64,000 nt of DNA from Smittia aterrima (taxonomy: Eukaryota; Arthropoda; Insecta; Diptera; Chironomidae). The position numbers and the translations under genes were made by a program. The stretch is from NCBI GenBank assembly GCA_033063855.1, contig CP093831.1, positions 11,160,001 through 11,224,000 on the forward strand. The letters are read 5' to 3'. Of the stretch, positions 1-11,263 are shown piece by piece. The notes under the pieces were generated by a model. That model ran no database searches. It was given only the letters and a program-made list of their open reading frames with translations, and was not told the DNA's origin. Within the stretch, counting starts at the first letter, position 1; each line of letters opens with the position of its first letter.

Positions 1-261
1 CAAAGACTTCTGATCCGTGAATGCTTCTGTAGGAAAACTCATTCAATTATTACAGTTCGGTTAGAAGAATTTTTCCCTGACCACCAATGAACAATTCTAT
101 GAGCACAAGCGACTAACCTTCGATCACGTCTCTTTTTATTCGTGAAGTTCTTTCCTTTGAGAGTTCTATACAATGTCATCATCTTGAATATTTAATATTT
201 ATTTATGTTTTTTTTTTCGTCTTCAGTTGAAGATGCTTCGGGTCATCACAAGCACAAGTGA
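1..261 (+). CDS. 3' end of an unidentified gene entering from the left edge (two exons)
   Basis: Two segments join cleanly. Bases 1-28 are open and end at a GT donor. Bases 227-261 follow a strong pyrimidine tract with CAG and end in TGA. Joined in the only open frame, the last residues read RLLIRECFFEDASGHHKHK, a charged, His/Lys-rich tail. The phase match and the good acceptor support a real terminal exon. I do not recognise the protein, and the call rests on only about 20 residues, so it could be chance. Nearly all of the gene would lie outside the window. Confidence 0.33.
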
Positions 262-1417
262 TTACGTCGCACGATTTGAAATTTTCAATTTTGTCGAAAG
301 GTCACTCGAAACGCGGTGCGAAATGCCATTAACGTCTTTTCGATTTCACTTTCACTTCCAAAATGTGATAATGATGATGATGCGATGTTGGCCTTAAACA
401 TCCGTCAAAGGTATAAACTAATGATCGAATCGCTATCTAAACACGAAAGTCAATATCACAAAAAACTTCTTTTCCTTCTTCTTTGTCGTCTGAAATTTTT
501 AGATCAGAAAACTTTTAAATAAAACTTTGGGGAATCAAAAATATTCCACATCGATCGATCGATAATATTATCTTCACTGCTCAATGGTCGCTCAACTTAT
601 GAATGCGACTCAGTCAAAACACTGAAAACGAAATTCAAATTGTAAAGAAGAGAAAATAAACTTAATTTCCATTTTGTTACGAAGCGATTCGCCTTGAGTT
701 AAAGCAACTAACCTGGACTCTGATACGAAACCACGAAGTTGACTTAACTAATGAAAATATTTGTTTTCTTCTTTCTCTAATGAGTTTTGGTTTTTTGAAA
801 ATCTCATTTTACTTTGAATTTCTCGATAACTGGAATCAAACTTCAAACGACTGCTCGTTAAGCGCCAACAAAGATTTTCAAAAAATAATTTCTTCAATAA
901 TGAGCGCAAAGTATCAATTTTCAATAAATGATTTGGAGAAATTTTTGAGGAGGCGCTTTCGGATTAATTTTAAGGCCATTTATTACTTCCGACTCCTTTG
1001 CGTGTTCATTGTTTTGCGATTGAGTCCATCAAAATGTAGAACAAATGGAAATGAGTACTTGGTTAGCATAATGACCTCATTATTGTATAGAAATGCAGTT
1101 TTAGGGGTTGAAAGTTGCATGTCGCTCTAAATTTCCCTTTCACTGTTTGTATGCAGCTTTTCATTGCCAGTGTCTGCTGAACCTGTCAAGTTTGTTGATG
1201 AGAAATAACAAAATGCACTGCGTTGCCAATGGCGACGGGGTCAAAACATAAGGAAAGTGTTATTGTAGTTGCATGTTTGGGAAAGGTTTTCATTTCAGTA
1301 TCCGCGTGAATTTTCTTGTGGCGAGGCGACATTGACAAAGCTTCCTTTGTTTAAAGGGAAAACGCCCCTAAAGTTTCCACAGCAGTTTCCATAATTCTCA
1401 AAGTGTCTAAATCTAGA
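262..1417. other. intergenic, upstream of meckelin
   Basis: AT-rich, with only short open frames (for example around 316-522 and 780-1130) that have no recognisable domain or splice context. A tandem ATCGATCGATCGAT lies near 552-565. It presumably holds the 3' UTR of the left-edge gene and the meckelin promoter. I see no RNA gene. Confidence 0.5.
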
Positions 1418-4400
1418 ATGAGCTCAAGGATTCTTCAACTTCTCATCATCACAGTTTTCCTTCTATTATGTTCCAACGGAAACGATCACGACGATAACAA
1501 CATTTTCTTCTATAACAACAAAATGAAATGCGCAAACGACAATTACTTTGACATCGATTACTTTAAGTGCCGGTAAGACTCTTACCTAGATCAAAAGTAC
1601 AATTAATTTTACTCTCGTTGGTTATAGTTTATGTGACCCTAACTTTAACCTGAAGGCCTCGAAAGAAAGTAAGTTCAACAACATCGTCATTTTATTCACT
1701 CAATTATTTGTTTCTCAACAGAAGATCAATGCATTTGTGATCGAAACTCAACGCAAGTGTTCGAATACGACAACATACTTAAGCGGCCAACTTGTGAGAA
1801 ACCATTACGTTTAAGTAATCAAACACTTTGCAAATTACATTATGTAAACGCGACGACCTTTTCATCAATCAGAAAATCGGTTAGAATCTACCGCAAGTTT
1901 CAAAATGAATCGTGTGATTGCGATGAGAAGAGTAACGAGCGCTATGACGACTACTGCATTAAAAATGAATTATTCAAAGCCATTAAACTTCCATATAAGA
2001 ACTTGCCGTTGAGTCAAAGTCTTAATCTCAACCGAGATTTGAAGTTTATTGTTTTCTTCTGCCAAGTCTTGCATCAACGCAAATTCTGTAATTTCTTAGC
2101 AAACATTTGCGTGTTGAGTCACTACGATCTGAGTGAGAATGGCCCGTGTTATCCATTCTACAGTCAACAGGCGAACCAGAATGAAATATCAATGATCGAT
2201 TTGTTTGGCGAGGGAAGTGAATTCGATGGAGGCGAGAGGTTGAAGCCTTTTCTGTTCTTTGGAAAATCAGCTAAATCGATTCTAAAGCAATCAATTGATT
2301 TTTCTTACGACGTGAAAGTTGAGAGCGTGAGTCACACCTCGACACGAGAACAGCTAAAGAGCAAACCGGTTAATTTTTTGTTTACCTAGGTCAATAGTAC
2401 AATTAACTTTACTTTCGTCAGTTATGGTTTACGTGGCGACGTCACTAGGATGCGGCCGATGAAACTAAGCGATTTGAACTTGTGTAATCTCTACAGCTCG
2501 CCACTGAATCTTTGGAAGCAAAACATCAAGTTCGGAAGGAATCTCATCAGCAAATGTACAATAAATCTTCAAGAGATTGTGAATGCTCATCAAGACACAA
2601 CATTCAACTCAATCTTTCTCAATTATTACGAAAACCATGCGAATTTCTTGCAGACAGTGCCGATTGCAATTCGTGACGCATTCGAGGTCAATCAGGTAGA
2701 GTAACATTTTGACTCACGCTTGCTCTTGAATGTTTCACTTCATATTATTACAGTTGGATGACGTTGAGAGATGGCAATTGGTGAAACGTTTCTTCTTAAT
2801 CGACACAGTGTCCGGACGACAGTTCTCGACGAATGGAAAAACCAAAGACCTCGATGATGATTTTAAACTGAAATTCTATGAGAAATTCAATCAAATCAAA
2901 TACGTTCAATCTGTTGAGCTTCGCTTTTACATAAACTCAGACGATGACAGCTCGGATGCCAATAACAAGATTAAAATTCCTCTCCTACTATTAAATTACG
3001 GATTGCTAAACCTAACAAGCATCAAGCCGATGGATGAAAGTGATATCTATAACGTTGACTTTAGTTTCAAAGTTACATTCATTAAACGGCCGAGTCTGAA
3101 TAATTTTTTCCAAATCGCTTTACCGATTCTCTCGACCGCAGCATTCCTATTGGCTTTTCTTCAGACCTTCTTTTATAAAATGCGACAACAAAAGCAAAAC
3201 TACGATTGCGCAATATTCACTAATTTCGTTTTCAATCTGCTGGGAAATCTTTCCAACGCATTTTTTACATTCGTTTTGATATTAGTTGGTTACGTTTATT
3301 TTACGTACAAAAGTCAATCGTCGCTGATTAAAATCTTGCTGCCGCTCAAAAGTGAAGAGAAATTCATCGAAATTTTGCTTCTCATCGCACTCCTATTTAA
3401 GGTAAAGTCCAATTTTAAATTTGAATAATTCAATTCAATACTCCGAATTTATTTTCGTTTAGATCGTTAAACTGTCGACAATTTTCAATGACATAATCGA
3501 CGTTGATATTTTCTTCATTGATTTCGAGCGTCCCAAATACTCCAACGATAACTTTGCTCATGGTCTTAACAAATCCAACCCTGGAACGCCATCGATATCA
3601 TCGAGTTTAAAGCCGACATCATCGCCGAACAACAATGACTGTGTTGTGAGCTGTTGGCGAAACTATTTTATTGCCAACGAGTGGCAGGAATTGATAACTA
3701 AACGAAAGATTTCCATTCATCTGCACATCCTTTATACGATTGGTACATTGCTAGTATGTTGAAGTTTCAATCGTAGCGAATTGTTTATTAACGAATTTTT
3801 CTTTCTTCTTTCGAGGTGTTTGGTTTCGAGAATTATGCTTCCTTAGAATTCAATTTGCATTTGAATCAAACGCATCAACAACGCTACTTGAATCTTCTTA
3901 AGACAAGCGTGGCGAGTGATGAAGCGGATAACAGAATTTTACTGGTCGCTGTTGCCAGTATTGCATACTTGGTCATTTATATTATGCAACGAGTTTACAA
4001 CTTCTTGATTTATGAACGATTTATTGATAATTGCTTGCAACAGTTTATTGATGTAGCGTCGATTGCTAACATTTCAGTGTTGATACTCCTTGATTCTTTT
4101 GGATATTACATTCATGGCCGCTCAGGTTCGTCAAAATTGCTATTCGTGTCACATAAATAATTATCGATTAATGTTTTTTCTCTAAAGTACATGGCCGGAG
4201 TGACATTGACACATTCAACATGATACTACAGTTCAAAAGAGAAGAAGAAAATTTAGTTGGACATCGAGGACTGTTGCCTGGTGGAGATCATCAAACTTAC
4301 ACGATTTTGGCTCCAAAGAACTTGAGACTCTTCTACGAGAAGCTAATCAATCCAATAACAAGCAAAACCAGTCGAAATCAAAACCAATTCAACAACCAGA

Positions 4401-5002
4401 GCATGAAGTTTAATTATGGCTTCGAGAAGATGATTCTCACTTATCACAATATCAACCGATTTTTCGCGGCATTTATTGATCACGTAAGCAGTTATCTAGG
4501 TTTTCGTTTTGTTAACCGCAAGTTAATATTCCAAATCGTCGATTTAGGCTCTTAAAGATGTGGACTATGTCGTTAAAGAAAAGAATTTATTCGAAAAGTT
4601 GTTTGACTGCGAAATCTACACGAGCACAAGCGACGCAAAGGGAATTTTTTATTTCGATAACGGTGAGCTCAAACGCTTCTTTTCTTTAACACACAACTTA
4701 AAGTTTCATTTAATTCTGCTCACAGGACACTCGTTTGACAAAGTTTTGTTCTATGGAAATGAAAACTCGATCTTTGGGTTCGAATATCTTCTCTTCGTGT
4801 TTCTCCTACTCACAACTGGCAACATTTTAATCGCTTTACTCTCGATCGGAATAACTTTCAAGGTAAAAGTTTTCTGCTTTCTTGATTTTTACTTGTTTAA
4901 TTGGCAATCAATTTATTTCAGCTCATAGAACATATCATTAATCATCTGACGAAGAACAACTTGGCGAGGAAAACTTTAATTGATAAGAGATTTTTAATTT
5001 AA
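1418..5002 (+). CDS. TMEM67: meckelin (TMEM67 homologue)
   Basis: Ciliary transition-zone membrane protein of the MKS module, built from a Cys-rich extracellular N-terminus, several membrane spans and a cytosolic tail. Eleven exons join in phase: 1418-1572, 1628-1668, 1722-2326, 2390-2695, 2754-3401, 3463-3753, 3816-4125, 4188-4483, 4548-4662, 4726-4862, 4922-5002. The product is 994 aa, about the length of the vertebrate protein. It opens with a signal peptide (MSSRILQLLIITVFLLLC), followed by LCDPN and CICDRNST Cys-rich motifs. The C-terminal third carries family signatures: YYIHGRSVHGRSD, the RGLLPG turn, AFIDH, VLFYGNE, NNLARKTLIDKRFLI. Hydrophobic spans lie near bases 3110-3170, 3220-3310, 3940-4000, 4050-4110 and 4780-4860. 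The intron 2327-2389 was chosen because the downstream frame stays open only from base 2390. A short duplication links intron 1 and exon 4. Confidence 0.95.
1582..1635 (+). repeat. short direct repeat, copy A (intron 1 / start of exon 2 of meckelin)
   Basis: 54 bp matching 46 of 54 positions with the segment exactly 800 bp downstream, without gaps. Seven of the eight differences are transitions. Copy A is almost all intron 1 and includes its acceptor. It remains open in the frame used by copy B. Confidence 0.85.
2382..2435 (+). repeat. short direct repeat, copy B (acceptor and start of exon 4 of meckelin)
   Basis: Partner of the copy at 1582-1635. Here the shared CCTAG is the acceptor, and the rest is coding (reads NSTINFTFVSYG). 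Confidence 0.85.
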
Positions 5003-5008
5003 GATGAC

Positions 5009-5014
5009 AATAAA
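5009..5014 (+). terminator. poly(A) signal of meckelin
   Basis: AATAAA seven bases after the meckelin stop. It sits directly against the stop codon of the opposite-strand zinc-finger gene (5016-5018). Confidence 0.7.
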
Positions 5015-5015
5015 G

Positions 5016-6024
5016 TTAAAAAACTGTGTCTTCATAATGAACGTGATTTGATAAACTGCTATTGTGAGCGATGGTGACTCCACCAGTTTCTGGGTGACTT
5101 TCGATGGGAAGTGAACAGTCTGAAGATATCTGTGAAAATCATTAATCAGATTTTAGCAAAAATAATTTGCACAATTTATTCACAAACCTCCATGCTCGAG
5201 TTCAATGACTTTTGAATCTCTTCTTCTCGACGGATTTCCTCTTTCTTTTCAAGCAAACCCTTCTCGTGATCATTGAGATGTCGGCGAAGTCGCTCAGCTA
5301 AATTTTAATGAATAAATATATTTCACAATAAATGTACGCAATGTTCATGAACTCACGGTTAACCGAAACGAACTCGCATGGCTTGTACGTGCACTTCATC
5401 TGAGCGAATATCTCTGGATGCTTAGATGCCATGTGATTCTTCATTCCCGTAGCTTGAATAGACACATAACTGCAACTTTTATCCGTGCACTTGTACTTTC
5501 CTTCATTTGTTTTCTGATGAAGCTTTTTATGCTTCGATAAAACACTTGGATCAGCTGTTCTGAATTGACAGTTAGCGTCAGGACATGATAACGTTCTAGC
5601 AGTCTCATCTGAGAGGTGTTGCCGAAGATGAATCTTTAAATAAATGAAATGATTGAATACAAAGCAATGAACTTTACTCAATTTTTCTACGCACATCTAA
5701 TGTTGCTTTCCTTGAGAATTGTTTCGAGCAAACGGAACACAGAAATGATTTTAACTTGTAATGTACTGACTTTACGTGCTTTGATAAAGTTTTTGAGCTC
5801 TTGAACCCACAATGGCAGATTTCGCAAACTTTCAATGGTTGAGACTGACAGTCGTTCCGTGGGACTGTAAATCCATGTTGATTAATGTAATGTTGTTTAA
5901 GACTTTCTATCGAAAAACATATTTCAATGCAGTGAGCGCAGACGAATCTATGCTCGACGTTGCTGCACTTGTTCAGCTCACTTTCATCAAAAGGCTGAAG
6001 TCTTAGAGAAGCCAGAGATTTCAT
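5016..6024 (-). CDS. C2H2 zinc-finger protein with six fingers
   Basis: Putative DNA- or RNA-binding nuclear protein of 276 aa. Exons read 6024-5695, 5633-5357, 5297-5188, 5129-5016, all phase-consistent. Six C2H2 units follow each other: CAHC..H..H, CEIC..H..H, CSVC..H..H (split by the first intron at TLD/IHLRQH), and three C-X4-C fingers (CPDANC, CTDKSC, CTYKPC). The C-X4-C type is common in insect fingers outside the classic C-X2-C class. A charged helix rich in Glu and Lys follows the last finger, then a short polar tail. The start is the first ATG; a TTG codon nine bases upstream is in frame but is not a start. I cannot assign an orthologue. Confidence 0.85.
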
Positions 6025-6251
6025 TCTTGACAATTCTTTTTGCGATTGAAGTTTTTTACTTGATTTTTGTTTTGAATTGGAAAAATTTGATTTTTTTTTG
6101 AATTTATGAAAACGTCTTGACGAGTTCCCAATTTATCGAAGCGCTTTCGGCGATTTTGGAGCAAAGGTTTCGATATTTCATTGTGAAATTGCGTAAATAG
6201 AGTGAATTCGGGCTGTTAAGATCTTGAAAACGAAGTAAAGTGTGCATCGTT

Positions 6252-8377
6252 ATGGAGGTGACTCAGGAAAATCCTCCAAATGGCGAGAACAAAGCGGTAA
6301 AATCGAATTGCTATTGGTGAGTGTGAGAGTAAACAAATTTTAAATTTGCGTTTTTTGAATGAAAATCTCTTTAGCGGAAAGGAACGGAACTTGAATATTG
6401 TTGAGGTGTCTTGCTCCATTTGCCGGAAGTTTTTCCACGAATCATGCATTGGCTATCAAATGGGAAAACTCTTGAGCTTCTCCATGAATTATGTGTTCAC
6501 ATGCAAGTTTTGCTCGCCGACGGGATTGGAGGCTTACAGTAGAAAACAAGCTTTGCCGGTTCAAATGGCAATTACGGCGATTGCTAACTTGCAATGGAAA
6601 TCAGTTAAGGACGGAACTGCCCGATTTTTCTTCAGTCGAGACAAGGAAATCATTCCGTTCATTGAATCTTACTGGGAAAGTATTACAACTTCAGCTCGCA
6701 AACCTACAACGGGTTGGTACGGAACAATCCATAAAGCTCTTCAAGGAAATGCAACCCAATTCGTTGCTCAGGATATTGGTGGAGAATTGATGTTTGCGTT
6801 GCTGGAGAGAGATCTCGAAATAATTAAACCCACCTACGAATCTCTTAAAGCGAATCAAAGTAACGACGGTAAGAAAATGTTTCGCGCGCTTTCAATAACC
6901 ATAACAACACTCACTAATATTACGATGGGCTTACAGTGCATAAATCTTCTTGTGCCTGTGTTGCCAAGCTTCTTCTTATCGTTTCGTCATCATAAAAAAT
7001 TGATCGTCGGATTAGTTATTTACTAATTTATTCTCTGATCGCTTCACCAAAGTGCTTTCTCGCGCATATCGATAACATGATATTCGCTAATATATTCGAG
7101 AAATTGTTTTCATAAATCCAATAACAAACGAATTGTGATATTTTTATTTTGAATCAAAATCTTATTAGATGGATAGTGGAGAAAGTGAATTGCGATTTAA
7201 AATTAGAGACTAGAAAATTAATGTTTTTATTTATAGGCAACCAAAACTCATTTAAAGTTGGACGGCAGCAGAAGCGTAAACTTGCGGGCAATGAGTTGGC
7301 AACGGGTCCAACGGGCAAAAAAGGTCGACCTTCAGATATGGGAGCAATTGTGAAGCTTCCTGCTCATGGTTACCCTCTGGAACATCCCTTCAATAAAGAT
7401 GGATATCGCTACATTCTTGCTGAGCCAGATCCTCATGCGCCATTTCGTCAAGAATATGACGAGAGTCCCGATTGGGCTGGGAAGCCAATTCCTGGATGGC
7501 TTTACAGATTGTTAACACCAAATGCTGTACTCGTCGCGCTTCACGATCGTGCTCCGCAAATGAAAGTGTCTGAAGATCGATTGAGAATTACTGGAGACAA
7601 AGGTTATTGCATGGCACGTTGCACTCATTGTAAGAACTTTCTCTTTAACTCAACGAAAAGAAATTTAATTAATTTTATATTTTTAGTTGTAACTCGAGGT
7701 TCTTGGTACTGGGAAGCAACAATCGAAGATATGCCAGAAGGATCTGCAACTCGAATGGGTTGGGGCCAGGAATATGCAAACTTGCAATCGCCACTTGGCT
7801 ATGATAAATTTGGCTACTCTTGGCGTTCACGTAAAGGAACAAAATTCCATGAATCGCACGGAAAGCATTACAGCAGTGGATATGGAGAAGGTGACACTTT
7901 GGGTTTCCTTATCGTTTTGCCCGAACAAGAAGGCGGTCGCTACACTCCGAATACATTTAAAGATCGGCCGCTAGTGAAGTTCAAAAGTCACTTGTACTAT
8001 GAAGACAAAGACAAGATCAGTGACACATTAAAAAACTTGAAAATTCACGCTGGAAGCAAAATCTACTTTTTCAAGAACGGACAATGTCAAGGAGTTGCGT
8101 TTGAAGACGTTTACACAGGCGCATATTACGCATCAGTCTCAATCCACAAAGGAGCAAGTGTAAGCTTGAATTTCGGAGCAGACAGCTTTAAATATCCGGA
8201 AATTCTAAAGGAATATAATTGCCGACCGGTAAGCAACATTGAACTTGAAGCGTAATTGAACAAAACTAAATATCAATGAAATTTTAGATGGCGGAACGTG
8301 TGGAAGCTTTCGTTTGTGAACAAACCATGGCAGATTTGTTCTTCTTTACAGAGAACGAAGGAAAACTTAGACTCTAA
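6252..8377 (+). CDS. ash2: Ash2 (ASH2L), COMPASS/Trithorax H3K4 methyltransferase core subunit
   Basis: Core subunit of the WRAD module that stimulates SET1/MLL/Trx methylation of H3K4 in the nucleus. Exons are 6252-6316, 6375-6868, 7237-7629, 7687-8228, 8288-8377, giving 527 aa. Near the N-terminus an atypical PHD/C4 finger reads CYCGKERNLNIVE, CSICRKFFHESC, CKFC. The first intron splits the Cys-Gly of CYCG. A winged-helix-like block follows. A long SPRY domain occupies exons 3-5: GSWYWEATIEDMP, GYDKFGYSWRSRKGTKFH, GKHYSSGYGEGD, FFKNG. The C-terminal peptide (MADLFFFTE) corresponds to the family's DPY30-binding helix region. Intron 2, at 368 nt, is the longest. The downstream gene on the same strand starts 158 bp after the stop. 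Confidence 0.96.
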
Positions 8378-8382
8378 GAAAG

Positions 8383-8388
8383 AATAAA
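8383..8388 (+). terminator. poly(A) signal of ash2
   Basis: AATAAA six bases after the Ash2 stop codon. Confidence 0.6.
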
Positions 8389-8535
8389 ATGCTTACTAAA
8401 AATTTTAAAAAACGTTTTTTTGAAACGTGTTCAATTTTTCGTGTTCGGAGCGCTTCTTTTTTTGCACACGCTAAGAAGAAGCTTCACTTCAAATAAATTT
8501 CTCTGCTTTCTAAAAGTGTCTACAGAATTAAAAGA

Positions 8536-10409
8536 ATGCCAAGAAATAGCGACAATCGACCTATTCTTCAGGATATCGCTGGTTGTGACTTAAATACAGA
8601 TTCAGAGTTAAACGAAATTAATCTTCCCTGTCTGAAACGTAAATAGAAAAATGTTTTTATTTTTTACGTAGCATTTTATGTTGACAAAAATATTTTTGTA
8701 GAACTCTTTCTTCAACGCGCTTGGGAGTTTTGGAATGTGAAGCATAACGAGAAATGGGCAATTTTCTATCAAACGATCAGCTTTTGCTTGCCTTCAAAGT
8801 ACGCACAACAAAATGAAGACATCTTCGCCTACGTCGAGAAGCTGAAGACGGAAATTAGCTATCAGGATGACTTCGAGAAGCCCAACTACAGTTTTTCCGA
8901 CGTCAGCAATCAGTTCCCGAAAGAATGGACGATTATTCAATTCTGCAAGAACTTCAATCCTGTCGCTTTATCGAGCACATCAGAAGACATACTCAACTAC
9001 AATACCGGAATTTCGATGACAATTTTTAAACACTCTGCTCTCAAAGACAGTCTCATGATCGAAATGAAGAAATTGTCTGAAAATATTTTCGAGAAGATCT
9101 CACAAATAGACAAGAAGCTTCGTGATGATCTCAACTACGCAAAAATGCCTCAAGCCAATGAAGCTGAAGTGCAAGAATCCAAGCAGAAATATTGGGCAAA
9201 GTCAAAAGAACTTGAGATTCACATACAAGAGACCATAAATCTCATGAAATCATTCATCGGGCCATGGATTTGTGCATTAAGTGGAAACTTTAAAAACAGA
9301 AAGTCAATCGAAACTGAAGAAGAGATACGAAAAAAGTTGAACGAGTTTCTAAAAACGAGAGGAGCAGGATTCAGTGAGCAGCAAGAAAAGTTAATTCATT
9401 TAGTCGCAAGACGAACTGATCTCCTTACACCAGAGCAAATCTTCGTGGCCATAACATACATCCTTCGTGATAAAACTAACATTGGTTACAACGATATCGA
9501 TCTCAATGACCTATACGACTTTCTTACATGGATTAAACAAGAATATCTATATGACGATGTAACAACGTACCCTTGCATCTTAATCGTAGATGATCTCCTC
9601 GACCAGATGCCTTTTGAAATGATGAATACGCAACAGGAATTTACACGAGTTTGTTCCTTTGACAATCTAAAAAAAATGTATGAGACACATCGCGAATCAA
9701 TCGAAAACGGATACATCCAAAGTGCCACAGAGAATTGTTATGCAGTCGTGAATCCTGATGAGTCGTTACAAACGATGGCTGAGAGAATGAAGAATTTCTT
9801 TAATTACTGGCTTCCAACGTGGAAACTTTCAATCAATACTAAGCCTATTAAAGAGGAACTTCACGAGATACTTGCACAAAATGACGTGTTTGCCTACTGC
9901 GGACATGGCAATGGTCTTCAGTTCTTCGGCAACAATTACAACTTAACATCGAATGCAGTTGTTTTTCTCTTCGGTTGTGGATCAGTTTCAATGTCATCGA
10001 CTGGATTATACAGCGCGATGAAAGGTGCTCACGTATTTTATCATCTCGGCGGTAGCCCAGCTGTCCTTGGATTCCTTTGGACTGTTTCAGACTTCTCCAC
10101 TGATTTGTGTTCTTCGAAAATTCTTAGCGGTTGGTGTACATCGTCACAAAATAAACCGCACTGGCAAAACATTGATAGAGTTGTGTGGAAAAAGAGGGGA
10201 ACACTGAGTAAGTTCGATTATGAGTTGTCATTGATTTATTTAATTAACTTTGAATCTTTTAAGGTTTCAATAAAATGGGATGTGAAATTATCTCATCAGA
10301 CAGCTTAACGGAGTTGTCTTGTAAAATTCGCAACGACGTAGACCTTCCATTAAACTTAAAAGCATCTTTAGTTCATCGAGGCCTGCCCGTCATCAACATA
10401 ACAAAATAG
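8536..10409 (+). CDS. Sse: separase, short insect type
   Basis: Caspase-clan (CD) cysteine protease that cleaves cohesin at anaphase. Three exons (8536-8638, 8702-10207, 10264-10409) encode 584 aa. The catalytic dyad is visible: His436 in YCGHGNG and Cys460 in LFGCGS. The expected PAVLGFLWTVSD strand and a C-terminal GLPVI follow. Vertebrate and yeast separases exceed 1,600 aa, while Drosophila Sse is also short and uses Three rows as its missing N-terminal half. The length here fits that split architecture, so a Three-rows-like partner is expected elsewhere (inference). The N-terminal 350 residues are helical and show no other domain. Confidence 0.93.
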
Positions 10410-11263
10410 TTTACAGCAGATTTCCTGAAATCATTGCTCAATTCAATGAGTTCTTATGTTAAATTTAATTTTTTATTACGCTTCGTCTGTTAGACCCTGT
10501 CTGACCATTCATACTTAGCATGATTCAGGAAATAAAGAAAGAAAAATCTGAAAAGTTTTTGTTTTAAATGAAGAGACTTTTAGGTTTTTAACGTTTATTT
10601 TCATACTCCTACAATGATTTTCGCAATTTTTTCTTTCAATAATATTTTGTTAGCAATTTTTTTTTTTGTTAAAAAACAACTCAATAGTTTCATAAACTTA
10701 TTTATCTGAACTTAAAGGAAAGTGTTTTTTATTTATTCTGTTTATTACTTTACTTAGACTTCAGTTATGACCTTCGCGAGTAGTATCTCGGTTCATCATC
10801 CTGAATATTACAAAAGATTTTACTCGAGAAGGGATGACTGACTTGTTATGATTTTACAAAGATTATTTTTTTTTTCGTTCTGTTTATGTGTCGCCTTCAT
10901 CTCTAACCACACAACATTCATGAGAATTAGAAGTTTCTTAAATTTCCTTGACATGTGGTCAAAGTTTTCCTCTTTTTCCGGAATCCACCAACTTTTATTT
11001 ATTTCACTTCTGTTTATATAAAAATTTCATGGAGAAGATTCAAGCTTTTTATGAGAAATGAAAGAAATGCTGAACAATTAAAGAGGATCCTTCTTCGATC
11101 TGTATGTGAATACAATCACGAGTCAGATACATCTGATGAATTTAAATTATGGTGGTCACATAAATCGAGTTCTAAACAATTTTTTTTTTGAGATAAATCT
11201 TGAAAACTATTTCGGAGATGTCACCGTGACGAAATTGGAAAAAAGAATTTGAATTAAACTCGT
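10410..11263. other. intergenic between separase and CK2 alpha (convergent)
   Basis: 3' UTR sequence of both genes. AATAAA at 10531-10536 suits separase, and TTTATT at 10994-10999 can serve CK2 alpha on the minus strand. The open frame around 10955-11191 is AT-rich and has no domain. No other feature is seen. Confidence 0.6.

Noticed and set aside
2369..2389. Meckelin intron with donor GTTAAT at 2369
   Set aside because: It would be only 21 nt. The GTGAGT donor at 2327 gives a normal 63-nt intron in the same phase.
6491..6790. Alternative plus-strand frame inside Ash2 exon 2
   Set aside because: It is a shadow of the PHD/winged-helix exon, whose main frame is conserved.
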